Shown here: positions 16,029 to 24,428 of the stretch, in pieces
Layout: each line of letters starts with the position of its first letter
Numbering within the stretch: position 1 is the first letter of the stretch
Assembly: GCF_024172085.1 (NCBI RefSeq)
Contig: NZ_JAMZDZ010000001.1
Span: 6,448,001-6,512,000, forward strand
Length of the DNA stretch: 64,000 nt
Reading direction: 5' to 3'
Source of the DNA: Hamadaea flava
GTDB taxonomy: Bacteria; Actinomycetota; Actinomycetes; Mycobacteriales; Micromonosporaceae
Notes under the pieces: generated by a model
Told to the model about the DNA's origin: nothing
Seen by the model: the letters and a program-made list of their open reading frames with translations, nothing else
The model's database searches: none
Position numbers and translations under genes: made by a program

Positions 16029-16471
16029 GACTTCCGTCGCAGAAGCGCCTGTTGGGCCGCCCACAGCTGCTCCTCTCGCTCGGAGACCTCAGCGTTGCTG
16101 GCGATTCGTTCGTCGATCTCTCCCGGGTAGGCAGCGTAGTAGCGGAGTGCGACACCGACTCGAGCCGAGCTTAGGCCGGTAACGGCTGCGAGCTCGGAGG
16201 CGAGGGCGTTCCCGTCCAGGTCGGGACTCTCCGCGCGGATGGCGTTGAGCGCCGCGACGACCTCCCAGACATCCGGGCCACCCGCTAGTGCGGCTCGGCG
16301 GCCGGCTGGACCGGGGCGGAAGACGATGCCGGGATGTTCGTACGCACGCAGCGACTCGTCGATGAACATGTTGGCGACCGATGAGGAGGACGATCCCGGG
16401 TGCTCCTTGACGTACTTGTCCAGCCGGGAGAGCACCTCTTCATCGAACCGCACAGAACGCGGAGCAGTCAT
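16025..16471 (-). CDS. DUF433-family antitoxin (VapB45-like)
   Basis: A 148-residue protein. The N-terminal part (PRSVRFDEEVLSRLDKYVKEHPGSS) looks like a ribbon-helix-helix or dimerisation segment. HPGIVFRPGPAGRRAALAGGPDVWEVV and the C-terminal LSSARVGVALRYYAAYPGEIDERI are the DUF433 domain that partners DUF5615 toxins. The frame is open to 16534, but ATG 16471 gives the family N-terminus and overlaps an inverted repeat likely used for autorepression. It is transcribed before the toxin, as is standard for type II systems. Confidence 0.82.
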   Translation of the reverse strand: MTAPRSVRFDEEVLSRLDKYVKEHPGSSSSSVANMFIDESLRAYEHPGIVFRPGPAGRRAALAGGPDVWEVVAALNAIRAESPDLDGNALASELAAVTGLSSARVGVALRYYAAYPGEIDERIASNAEVSEREEQLWAAQQALLRRKS

Positions 16472-16496
16472 GACTACAGCGTAGTCGATCGTAGTC
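16472..16496. promoter_or_regulatory. Probable autoregulatory operator of the PIN/DUF433 pair
   Basis: GACTAC-AGC-GTAGTC (16472-16486) is an inverted repeat, and a further GTAGTC at 16491-16496 follows GATC. It covers the antitoxin start region, where type II antitoxins usually bind. The binding role is inference. Confidence 0.5.
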
Positions 16497-16551
16497 ACGG
16501 AGGGAGGAGTTTCGCGGACCCAAGTCGCCGGCACCGGGGTGCCATGATCCT

Positions 16552-17385
16552 GTGGTGGCGCGCACGACCGACTCTTCGAATCATGGCCTGTCCCCGGTGG
16601 GGTACCTGGTCGCAGGTGCTCTGTGGTTCAGCCTGATCGGATGCTTCCGGGGTGTCTTGGGCGACGAGGGTGTCGCCGAGTCAGCAGCGGTCGGAGCTTT
16701 GACGGGACTTCCGATCGGCCTGTTGTGGTACGCGGAGGCGCGACGGGCACGGCGGTATCGCTCGTCAGTTGACCCGGACGCTCGATCACTACGCCCCCCT
16801 GAGCCGTCGGCTGTGGTGAGGCCCTGGCACGGAAGTCGCCGCTTTCGGCATTCGGTCGGGCTTCGCGCCTTCGTGATGACGAGTGCCTTGATCGGCTCGG
16901 CTGTCGCCGTCTGGGCCACCTTCGCGCCCGACGTCGCGCCCGCTGGCATCGCGGTCGGTCTTTGGGGCTTGGCGGCTGTCCCTGTCGCCTTCGCCTGGAG
17001 CCTCCACATGACGTTCACCGAAGTTGGCGCCGACGGTCTCGTTGTCCGTACACCGATCCGAAAGCAGGCGATCGGATGGAACGAACTGGACTTCGTCCGA
17101 TGGCAGAGGGAGTCGAGCCATGACGTCCTGGTGTTTTGCGCCATCGACGGCCGGGAGGTCAAAGCTGCTGGTGTCGCGGTCGCTGTGGCCGGGCAGGGCG
17201 AGCGACGGATGCTGCGGCTGCGGGGCGCTGTGCAGATGGCGTGGGCTGCTGGTTCGGCGCCGCGGCAACGTCGCCGACTTGTGATCCGCCTGGCCGAGGC
17301 GCTGAGGGCGCGTCGGGCTCAGATGGCGCCGACCGAGTGCGAGGTGCCCGGCTCTCCATCCGGACTGGCAATGGATCACCTGTGA
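16552..17385 (+). CDS. Membrane protein with PH-like domain
   Basis: A 277-residue protein starting at one of two adjacent GTG codons (16552 or 16555); no good Shine-Dalgarno is seen. Hydrophobic helices lie near residues 17-36, 43-60, 107-128 and 132-151. The segment about 153-205 (HMTFTEVGADGLVVRTPIRKQAIGWNELDFVRW) has the strand pattern of bacterial PH domains found in actinobacterial membrane proteins. The C-terminus is Arg-rich. Function unknown. It is divergent from the toxin-antitoxin pair and closed by a strong terminator. Confidence 0.6.
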   Translation: MVARTTDSSNHGLSPVGYLVAGALWFSLIGCFRGVLGDEGVAESAAVGALTGLPIGLLWYAEARRARRYRSSVDPDARSLRPPEPSAVVRPWHGSRRFRHSVGLRAFVMTSALIGSAVAVWATFAPDVAPAGIAVGLWGLAAVPVAFAWSLHMTFTEVGADGLVVRTPIRKQAIGWNELDFVRWQRESSHDVLVFCAIDGREVKAAGVAVAVAGQGERRMLRLRGAVQMAWAAGSAPRQRRRLVIRLAEALRARRAQMAPTECEVPGSPSGLAMDHL

Positions 17386-17451
17386 TCATTGGTACGCGTT
17401 TCGCGTTCTGACGCTGCGGCCCCACCCGCAAACGGGAAATGTCCGATTAAG

Positions 17452-17483
17452 GAAAGCCCAGCTCATTAGTGAGCTGGGCTTTC
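17452..17483 (+). terminator. Strong intrinsic terminator
   Basis: GAAAGCCCAGCTCA, loop TTAG and TGAGCTGGGCTTTC form a perfect 14-bp stem, 67 bp after the PH-like membrane protein gene. Confidence 0.9.
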
Positions 17484-17651
17484 GCTCGTCTGAGGCGGAG
17501 CCGACCTGCGAGGCCGGATGTGGGGTACGCGCGCCTAGGCCTTCGGCCGCCGCAGACGGGGCCACGAACGGGACAGTGGCGATTGTCGGGCCGTGGCACG
17601 ATGCTTCCGCGATACCGCACATCGCGGTTGAGTTGTGCACGGGGAGTTCCC

Positions 17652-20075
17652 ATGAGATTGCGTTTCCTGGCCGCTGGTGCCGCCGGCGGACTGCTGGCGG
17701 CATTGCTGCCACTCCTGCCCGCATCAGCGTCGGCCACTGCCGTCCCGCCGCCCGTAGTCAACGGCACTACGACGGCCAACGCCGCCACGCCGACGGCCAG
17801 CGCCGTTACCACGACAGCAGGCGCCGTTACCACGGCAGAGGTCGACACTTCCTCGACACGGTGCGAAGGCAACCTGGCCTTCGGCGCGGTTGTCGTGTGC
17901 CGCTCTATCACGGGCACACGCAAGGATCTTTTCAAGATCCATACAAGCGTGGCTAACGACACCCTGTACACCCTGCTCGGTCGGTCGTCGGGGGACGGGG
18001 TCAGCGCCTCGATCGCCGACTCGCATGGAACAGTCGTCTGCGGCGTCTCCACTGACGCAGGTTCGTGCCAGCTCGGTGCGGCCGGGCTCTACACGCTGAC
18101 GGTCTGGCTCTACTCCGGCGGAAGCGGCAACTACACGATCTCGGTCGAGTCGATGCGTACGCCGTCGTCCTGCTCCGCGCTCGCGGACTCGTTCTTCTCC
18201 TTCGCCTCACCGGGCGTGGCCAGGACCTTGCCGACGGGTTCGGCGGGTCAGTGCTACGCGTTCGACCAGCCGCAGGGTTCGGTGCTCTACCTGTCCGCTC
18301 CGGGAGGCGGTGACGTTCAAGGGCCCATCTTGGACGCGCAGTACCAACCGGTCTGCTTCGTTCGGTACGCCGCGAACTGCACGCTGAGCCGGCCCGGCCC
18401 GTATCACTTGTTCCTGCACGAGTTCTACGGCAACCAGGCGGCGTACACGCTTTACCTGCCACGGATCTCGAACTCCGTCGGCTGCCCGGCGGCGACGGCC
18501 GGCCCCTTCGGCGACCAGGGCAGCGCCGTGGCCTCCGGAACCGTCACCAGCAGGATCGCCTGCCACCAGCTGAGCGTCGCGAACCCCGAAACCGTCGGCG
18601 TACGCTTCAGCCAGTTCGAGGACCAGTACCTGTGGTGGTGGATCTACGACAACGCCGGTCGGCAGGTCTGCGAGAAGTACAGCAACGCCGACGGCTGTCC
18701 GTTGTCGGCGGCCGGCCAGTACACGATGGTCGTGCTGAACCAGAGTTGGGAGCCCTCGCTCACCTACGAGCTGGGGATCACGAACCTGTCTGGAAGCGCC
18801 GGCTGCGGTTCGGCCACCGCCACGAACTGGGACCAGCCGGCACTGGTGCTCCATGTGACATCGCCGGTGCAGATCAATTGCGTACCGGTGACAGGACGGG
18901 CGGGCGACCGGATTCTCACCTACGTCGCCCCGACGGCGTACAACGAGGCGCGCGCACTGCTCGTCGACGGCTCCGGCACGCTTGTCTGCACGGGCTACTC
19001 CAGTGAGGACGGTTGTCAATTGCCGGCGGACGGGACCTACCGGGTGCTGTCCTACCTTCGCAACTGGGACAGCGGGAGCACCGATCTGACCTACAAACTG
19101 CAGGTACGCCGACTCAACGAGCCGATCGGATGCCCGACGGTGACACCGGGGGCCTACAACGCCGCTCCGGCAGGCTCACTGGCGGGCAACCGGTGCCGAG
19201 TTCTGCGGATCCCGGCGGCCGGCAGCTACCGGATCAAGCCCGTGGACGCCGGCGGTTATGAGGCGTACGGCCAGATCTACGACGCCGCGGGGATCAAGGT
19301 CTGTACCACGCAGATGTGTACCTTCCCGGCGGGGGGCAGCTACACCTTGGTCCTGAACGGTTCGGTGCCAAGCACTGTCCTCGACGAAGATTACAAGTAC
19401 GCCCTGGCGGTGCTGCCGACGGTGCCGTTCGGCTGTCCCCAGGTCTCCGACGACTTGGGGTCGCTGGCGGCGTATCAGGGGCAGTTCGGTTCCCCGGCGC
19501 AGTTCGACTGCGTACAACTGGCCAGCCCGGCGGGCGCGAAGATTATGGAGGTGCTGCCGGGTAACGCGAGCGGTGCTGGACGGCCCTCGGTGACCGTTGT
19601 GGACGCGGACGGAAACTACGTGTGCGACTCCACCTACTCGCTCCGGCAGTACTCGTGTGAGCTCACCGGAGCCGCACCGTTCTACGCGGTCATGACTGGC
19701 GCCAACGGCAATCCGGCCAGTAGCTACACCGTGAGCTTCCCCCGGGTGAGCGGGACCAACTCCTGTGCCGTGCTGCCGCAGGGCGCCACGGGCGCGTCGA
19801 TCACGACCAGCCATGACCACTTCGCGGCCTGCTTCTCGGTCCCGGCCGACCAGCATGGCGCAAAGGAGGTCTTCACCTACACCCGGACCTCGGGCACCGG
19901 TGACGCCGGCTTCACCGTGGTTGACGCCAACGGGGTTGTGTGGTGCGGGTACTTGGGCTCACCGTCGATCAACCGCAGCACCACGTGCACTCTGCCGGCC
20001 GGGCCGGTGACGGTGGTGCTGGAGGCCGACGCGGTCGATGCCACCTACCAGATCTCGCACGTGGCTGGGGCGTAG
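17652..20075 (+). CDS. Large secreted protein of seven Cys-rich modules
   Basis: An 807-residue protein. ATG 17652 follows GGGGAG; the frame is open upstream through the terminator, but that part is not coding. A signal peptide to ASASA (about residue 28) precedes a Thr/Ala-rich linker with short repeats (TTTAxAVTT). Seven modules of about 100-110 residues follow. Each has an opening Cys, a second Cys about 25 residues later, then DxxGxxVC....C.LPAxGxYT near its end, with small variations. Four cysteines per module suggest two disulfides each. No catalytic motif is recognised, so a surface-exposed adhesive or binding role is possible but unproven. Closed by a strong terminator. Confidence 0.75.
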   Translation: MRLRFLAAGAAGGLLAALLPLLPASASATAVPPPVVNGTTTANAATPTASAVTTTAGAVTTAEVDTSSTRCEGNLAFGAVVVCRSITGTRKDLFKIHTSVANDTLYTLLGRSSGDGVSASIADSHGTVVCGVSTDAGSCQLGAAGLYTLTVWLYSGGSGNYTISVESMRTPSSCSALADSFFSFASPGVARTLPTGSAGQCYAFDQPQGSVLYLSAPGGGDVQGPILDAQYQPVCFVRYAANCTLSRPGPYHLFLHEFYGNQAAYTLYLPRISNSVGCPAATAGPFGDQGSAVASGTVTSRIACHQLSVANPETVGVRFSQFEDQYLWWWIYDNAGRQVCEKYSNADGCPLSAAGQYTMVVLNQSWEPSLTYELGITNLSGSAGCGSATATNWDQPALVLHVTSPVQINCVPVTGRAGDRILTYVAPTAYNEARALLVDGSGTLVCTGYSSEDGCQLPADGTYRVLSYLRNWDSGSTDLTYKLQVRRLNEPIGCPTVTPGAYNAAPAGSLAGNRCRVLRIPAAGSYRIKPVDAGGYEAYGQIYDAAGIKVCTTQMCTFPAGGSYTLVLNGSVPSTVLDEDYKYALAVLPTVPFGCPQVSDDLGSLAAYQGQFGSPAQFDCVQLASPAGAKIMEVLPGNASGAGRPSVTVVDADGNYVCDSTYSLRQYSCELTGAAPFYAVMTGANGNPASSYTVSFPRVSGTNSCAVLPQGATGASITTSHDHFAACFSVPADQHGAKEVFTYTRTSGTGDAGFTVVDANGVVWCGYLGSPSINRSTTCTLPAGPVTVVLEADAVDATYQISHVAGA

Positions 20076-20092
20076 GCGACGGCGTATGAGAC

Positions 20093-20129
20093 GAGATGCC
20101 CGGCCGGTCCGCGACCGGCCGGGCATCTC
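20093..20129 (+). terminator. Strong intrinsic terminator
   Basis: GAGATGCCCGGCCGGTC, loop CGC and the exact complement form a perfect 17-bp stem, 18 nt after the stop of the large secreted protein. Confidence 0.9.
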
Positions 20130-20227
20130 AGGTTCAGCGCCACCCAGACGCCGCCACGCTAGCCGCCACAGTTCGTCGGGCTTGTTCCATGTGGCGGTGG
20201 GCGTCATGCAGTATGTATCGGATCCCC

Positions 20228-20670
20228 CTACGGTCCGGCGGTGCTGGGGAAGCCGGTCCAGCGCAGGTCGGGTGGGAGGGTGGCTTTGGTCGTTGAATGT
20301 GATGATGGCTGGGGCAGGGCCGTTCGGTACTCGATGAGTGTCAGGGCGGTGTTGGCGCTGTTGAGGTCAAGCCAGCGGGTTGGGGGCGCGTCTAGTGCGT
20401 AGCGGACCAGCCAGGCGATCGGGTGGGCGTGGGTGACCAGGTCCTCGTGTGTGTCGAGGGAGGGCCTGGGCGCCGTTGCGAAACGGGCGGTCAAGGATTC
20501 AGCGAGCCTGCGGCCCGAGGCAGCCTCGGTGGCGTCGTAGCCGTCGAAGAATCCAGCCCCAGTGCGGGGGGCGTTTCGGCGGGGCTGAGGACGTATGGCA
20601 TATGGTCGATGAGTTCGGCGGCCTCGCCCACGGGCACGTCCGGCAGATGCCGGGCGATCGTGCGGTGACC
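20228..20670 (-). pseudogene. Histidine phosphatase family remnant, truncated and frameshifted
   Basis: The downstream part reads FFDGYDATEAASG ... DTHEDLVTHAHPIAWLVRYALDAPPTRW ... ANTALTLIEYR, the C-terminal half of a phosphoglycerate-mutase-like histidine phosphatase (catalytic His in VTHAHPI). The middle part, RTIARHLPDVPVGEAAELIDHMPY, lies in a different frame, so a frameshift falls near 20550-20570. Upstream of about 20665 a TGA closes that frame. The N-terminal RHG catalytic motif and roughly 60 residues are missing, so this is a decayed gene. It belongs to a degraded patch with a membrane fragment and an orphan AbiEi gene. Confidence 0.78.
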
Positions 20671-20680
20671 TCACCGATAA

Positions 20681-20797
20681 GGTCGCATCGACCGGCTACC
20701 CAGGGGGAGTCGCCTGGGGGTCGTCCTATTGGTGGGCACCGCCGTCGTCGGTGTGCTCGCCGTCGCGCGGGCGCGGCGGCTGTTCCAGCTTCGATGA
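20681..20797 (+). pseudogene. Possible fragment of a membrane protein
   Basis: A 38-codon stretch between TAA and TGA reads a basic segment (GRIDRLPRGSRL), one clear membrane helix (VVLLVGTAVVGVLAVARA) and a short basic tail. It has no start codon with a ribosome site. It looks like the C-terminal remnant of a membrane protein. The rest of 20680-20940 shows no gene. Confidence 0.25.
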
Positions 20798-20961
20798 CAG
20801 CCCTCGAGGTCAGGCGGGCTCCGGGCCTGTGCCCGGGACTTGCCGGCCGCGGCCCACTCCATCATCCTGAGCCGTCAAACGAGGTGGCGCTTGTGTCTTT
20901 ATGCGAAGCCCGCCGGTCCCTACTCAGCGCTTGACTGATTGCCCCCGCGTTTTGCGGCTAA

Positions 20962-20983
20962 CGTACCGTTGAGGGGTACGGTA
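20962..20983. promoter_or_regulatory. Overlapping inverted repeats before the AbiEi gene
   Basis: CGTACC (20962-20967) pairs with GGTACG (20975-20980), and TACCG (20964-20968) pairs with CGGTA (20979-20983). AbiEi antitoxins bind inverted repeats in their own promoter, so an autoregulatory operator is inferred. Confidence 0.45.
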
Positions 20984-21017
20984 GCCGTAGGAATGATGGG
21001 TATCGAAGGAGTATCCG

Positions 21018-21659
21018 ATGGTGGCGAGGCAGGCGGGGCTGCCGCCTGAGCTGACTCGGGCACCGATGCGGACGGTCCGCCCGCGGGATGTCACGGTCTA
21101 TGCCCATGCACGCCCGCAGCTTGCCCGGCTGGCTGAAAGCGGGTTGCTCCACCGGCTCGCTCCTGGTTTCTACGCGATCGTTCCGCAAGACCGCGTCGGC
21201 GACAATTGGCTTCCTTCGCTTGAAGGGGCTGCGGCCGGAATCGCCGCCGCAGAGTTCGGCGTCGGCCGTTACGCGTTGATGGGGATGACCGCGGCTCGGC
21301 TACATCACGCCATCCCGCGTGCCGTCGCTGTCGCCAATGTGGCTGCTCCTCGACGGAGGGAGCCGCTGAGGCTCACCGATCGTCCGGCGACGATCCGGTT
21401 CTACGTTCGCGACGTCGAATCGATGCGAGTGGAGAGGCTTCAAACGGACATGGGCGCGTGTCTGGTGACGACGCCGGAGCAGACGGTGCTCGACCTCGTG
21501 CATCTCGCCGTCGGCGAAGGGTCAGGACAGGAGGCGGAGGCGGCGATCCGGATGCTGCTGCCGCGTTGTGATCGGCAGATGCTCGGCGAGATCGCTGCGG
21601 GTCAGCGACTGAAGCGGGCGTTGGATCGCGTGCTGGCGCTGGAGGTGACGTGGCGTTAG
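21018..21659 (+). CDS. AbiEi-like antitoxin / winged-helix regulator, orphan
   Basis: A 213-residue protein with AAGGAG before ATG. The N-terminal winged helix (RDVTVYAHARPQLARLAESGLLHRLAPGFYAIVP) and the body (GRYALMGMTAARLHHAIPRAVAVANVAAPRRREPLRL ... TTPEQTVLDLVHL) follow the AbiEi_4 pattern of type IV toxin-antitoxin and phage-abortive systems. Its usual partner, an AbiEii nucleotidyltransferase, normally overlaps the 3' end. Here a convergent response-regulator gene overlaps instead (the TTA of its stop is shared), and no nucleotidyltransferase is seen. Either an orphan regulator or what remains after toxin loss. Confidence 0.75.
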   Translation: MVARQAGLPPELTRAPMRTVRPRDVTVYAHARPQLARLAESGLLHRLAPGFYAIVPQDRVGDNWLPSLEGAAAGIAAAEFGVGRYALMGMTAARLHHAIPRAVAVANVAAPRRREPLRLTDRPATIRFYVRDVESMRVERLQTDMGACLVTTPEQTVLDLVHLAVGEGSGQEAEAAIRMLLPRCDRQMLGEIAAGQRLKRALDRVLALEVTWR

Positions 21660-22300
21660 ACGCCGACGTGGCGGAGGACGGCCAGGACCCGACGGTTGTC
21701 GCTATCCGAGGACGGCAACCTGAGTTTCGCGAAGATGTTCGCCACATGCTTCTCCACCACTCCGGGGGTGATGACAAGAGCCGCCGCGATCCCGGCGTTG
21801 GATCGTCCCTCGGCCATCAGCGAAAGCACCTCACGCTCCCGTGGGGTCAGCGACGCCAGCCCGGCCGTGTCCTGCCCGGCCCGCATCAGGTGGCCGACCA
21901 CCTCCGGATCCAGTGCGGTACCACCGGATGCCACGCGGGTCAGTGCGTCCACGAAATCGGCGACGTCAGCGACGCGATCCTTGAGCAGGTATCCGACGCC
22001 GGTCGGTCGATCGGCGAGCAGGCGGGTCGCGTAGCGGGTCTCCACGTACTGCGAGAACACCAGCACACCGACGTCGGGATGGTCGCGTCGGATGTCGATG
22101 GCAGCGCGCAGTCCCTCGTCGGTGTGCGTCGGCGGCATCCGGATATCGATGATGGCCACATCCGGTACGACGGCGGCGATCGCGGAATGCAACGCGTCCG
22201 CGTCGGCCACCGCCGCACACACCTCGAAGCCGCGGTCGGTGAGCAGCCGGACCAACCCTTCGCGCATCATCGCGGCATCCTCCGCGATCACCACCCGCAT
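21656..22300 (-). CDS. NarL/LuxR family response regulator
   Basis: A 214-residue protein with a receiver domain (1-120; acidic pair near Glu7-Asp8, phosphoacceptor Asp52 in AIIDIRMPP, Lys in YLLKDRV) and a LuxR HTH at about 145-205 (LTPREREVLSLMAEGRSNAGIAAALVITPGVVEKHVANIFAKL). ATG 22300 has GGAGG upstream, 14 bp after the kinase stop. It is the last gene of the operon ATPase-permease-kinase-regulator and likely controls that exporter. Its 3' end overlaps the AbiEi gene by 4 bp, tail to tail. Confidence 0.92.
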   Translation of the reverse strand: MRVVIAEDAAMMREGLVRLLTDRGFEVCAAVADADALHSAIAAVVPDVAIIDIRMPPTHTDEGLRAAIDIRRDHPDVGVLVFSQYVETRYATRLLADRPTGVGYLLKDRVADVADFVDALTRVASGGTALDPEVVGHLMRAGQDTAGLASLTPREREVLSLMAEGRSNAGIAAALVITPGVVEKHVANIFAKLRLPSSDSDNRRVLAVLRHVGV

Positions 22301-22314
22301 GCTGTCGCCTCCGT

Positions 22315-23661
22315 TCACACCTGTGTGGGCAGCTCGATCTCGACCCGGGTCGGACCGCCGCTCGGACTGTGTACGCGCATTCGGCCATCCACGACGGCGA
22401 TGCGGCGGGCGAGGCCGGACAGGCCGGGACCGTCCGGGTTCGCCCCGCCGATGCCGTCGTCCGCGACGGTCAGCGTCACGTGCTCGCCGGATCGAACTAC
22501 GCCGAGCCGGATGCGAGTCGCCCGGCTGTGTTTGGCTGCGTTCGCGAGAAGCTCGGAGGCGCAGAAGTAGGCGATGGTCTCGATCGCGGGCGCCGGCCGC
22601 TCCGGCAGCTCGACGTCTGCCGTGACCGGGAGGGCGGTGCTCGTCGCGAGCGTGGCCAGCGCGTCGCCGAGCCCGTTGTCGAGGACCGGCGGGTGGATAC
22701 CGCGGACCAGGTCGCGCAGGTCGGCGAGGGCATCCTTCGCTCCGGCGCGGGCGAGCGCGACCAGTTCGCGGGCTTGGGCGAGGTCGGGTGGCGGGCCGTC
22801 GACGCCGAGCTTCTCGGTCGCCATGCCGAGGTTCATCGCCACCGTAGCCAGCCGGATCTGCGCGCCGTCGTGCAGGTCCCGTTCCAGGCGGCGCATCATC
22901 GCGGCCGCGTCGTCGATCGCGTGGGCCCGGCTGACCTGCAGTTCGCGGACGCGCTCGGCGAGCCGGCGCGGACCGAGCAGGCGTCGCATCGCAGCAAGGT
23001 CCAGTGCCGTCCCGGCCCGCATCAACCATGGTGCGACCAGCAGCATGGCGAAGCCAGCCGCGGCGATGAGCAACGTCCCGGCGAACGTCCGCGTACTGAT
23101 CATGCCGAACGGCGTCAGCGCCCGCACCGGCCCGAGCAGAGTGCCGGCCGGGTGGTTACGGAACAGCGGCCACCACACCGGGTAGCTGAGGTTGATCAGG
23201 CCGAACACATAGCAGAAGGCGCCGTAGCCCTCGGGGATGGCCAGTGGCACCTTGAGCAGGCCGTACCCGACGGCACGCCAACCCGGTCCGTCGGAGACCA
23301 GGGCACCGATCCGCTTGGAGGGCCGGGGCGGCGGGGCGTCCACCTGCACGGCGAGTAGCCGTTCCGCGAGTGAGCGCTGCACGGCTCCCATCGCGCGCCC
23401 GATCGGGGCGGCCAGGACGACCAGGAGCGCGATGGTGACCGTGAACAGGACTACGAACAACGGTGCGACGCCCGGTCCGGGCCGATGGGCCAAAGCCCCG
23501 GTCGCCCACAGGATGAGGACGCCCGCGGCCGGCACGACCGCCGGTACGGCCAGGATCGCGACGGCCCCGACCGCGCCGGCGACGCAGAACACCGCCTGGC
23601 GCAGGGCCAGCGTGGTGAACGGAGCGCGCAGCACGGTCATCAGCCCATTGTCGCTGGTCAC
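22315..23661 (-). CDS. Two-component sensor histidine kinase (HisKA_3 type)
   Basis: A 448-residue protein. GTG 23661 overlaps the permease stop (GTGA). The N-terminal half has about six membrane helices with a cytoplasmic loop (residues 85-130). HisKA_3 carries phosphoacceptor His264 in ERDLHDGAQIRL. HATPase motifs are NAAKHSRATRI and VADDGIGGANPDGPGLSGLARRI. It signals to the adjacent NarL-type regulator. Like many actinobacterial kinases co-transcribed with ABC exporters, it may sense a cell-envelope-active compound or the transporter's state (inference). Confidence 0.92.
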   Translation of the reverse strand: MTSDNGLMTVLRAPFTTLALRQAVFCVAGAVGAVAILAVPAVVPAAGVLILWATGALAHRPGPGVAPLFVVLFTVTIALLVVLAAPIGRAMGAVQRSLAERLLAVQVDAPPPRPSKRIGALVSDGPGWRAVGYGLLKVPLAIPEGYGAFCYVFGLINLSYPVWWPLFRNHPAGTLLGPVRALTPFGMISTRTFAGTLLIAAAGFAMLLVAPWLMRAGTALDLAAMRRLLGPRRLAERVRELQVSRAHAIDDAAAMMRRLERDLHDGAQIRLATVAMNLGMATEKLGVDGPPPDLAQARELVALARAGAKDALADLRDLVRGIHPPVLDNGLGDALATLATSTALPVTADVELPERPAPAIETIAYFCASELLANAAKHSRATRIRLGVVRSGEHVTLTVADDGIGGANPDGPGLSGLARRIAVVDGRMRVHSPSGGPTRVEIELPTQV

Positions 23662-24428
23662 GCGTCGCGAAGGCGGAGCAGCACGCCGCCGAACAGGACG
23701 GCCACCGCTGCGTACCCGAACATCAGCAGCGTGCTGATCCAGGCGGAGAACACCCCGGGTATCGGCGAGGTCACCGCGATCGAGTTGAGCAGCATCAGCA
23801 GCGGGACAAACCGCCCGACCGAGATTCCACTCTCGCCGAACAGCCCGGCCACGATCATCGGGACGAACATCAGACCGAACAGAATGCCGATCGCGGCGCC
23901 CGAGTGCCGCACGATCGTTCCGATCCCGACCCCAATCAGCGCGGTGGAGCCCAGGTACACGCCGGTCAGCAGGACCGCGCGCAGGACCGCCGGGTCACCG
24001 ACGGAGGCGGCCGGGATCGCGGTGCCGCGGATCGCGAGTTGCCCGCTCAGGTAGCCAGCGAAGCTCGCGACCAGGCCGACGGTCAGCGCCGCGCCGCCGC
24101 ACACGGCGACCTTCGCGGCCAGGACGATCCGACGTCGCGGCACCGCGGCGAACGTCGAGCGGATCATCCCGGTGCCGTATTCACCGGTCACCATCAGGAC
24201 GCCGAGCGCTCCCAGGAGCAGCTGGGCCACAATGGCACCGCCGAGGCTGTTGTTCAGGATCTGGGCGACGGTGGCGAGCGGGGTGTGCGACCGGTACCCG
24301 AGGCCCACCCCGGCGCCGGTCGCGGCCATCGAGACCACCGCCGCGACGGCCAGCCACCACGTCGACCGGACGCTGCGCATCTTGATCCGCTCCATCCGGG
24401 CCGCGTGCCGGAATCCGTACCTGCTCAT
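23658..24428 (-). CDS. ABC-2 family transporter permease
   Basis: A 256-residue protein with six predicted membrane helices and the typical N-terminal basic segment followed by STWWLAVAAVV, QLLLGALGVLMVTGEYGTGMIRSTFAAVPRRR (the GEY-type motif of ABC-2 permeases) and alternating hydrophobic segments. ATG 24428 overlaps the restored stop of the ATPase gene (ATGA). With the ATPase it forms an exporter in an operon with a two-component system. Confidence 0.88.
   Translation of the reverse strand: MSRYGFRHAARMERIKMRSVRSTWWLAVAAVVSMAATGAGVGLGYRSHTPLATVAQILNNSLGGAIVAQLLLGALGVLMVTGEYGTGMIRSTFAAVPRRRIVLAAKVAVCGGAALTVGLVASFAGYLSGQLAIRGTAIPAASVGDPAVLRAVLLTGVYLGSTALIGVGIGTIVRHSGAAIGILFGLMFVPMIVAGLFGESGISVGRFVPLLMLLNSIAVTSPIPGVFSAWISTLLMFGYAAVAVLFGGVLLRLRDA

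Noticed and set aside
15539-16064. Integrated genetic island using the CAU tRNA as attachment site
   Set aside because: No integrase gene, and no direct repeat of the tRNA 3' end was found downstream within the window.
21650-22570. Possible AbiEii toxin frame starting in an overlap with the AbiEi gene
   Set aside because: The start overlap looks right, but the frame is exactly antisense to the response regulator and kinase genes and has no nucleotidyltransferase motifs.
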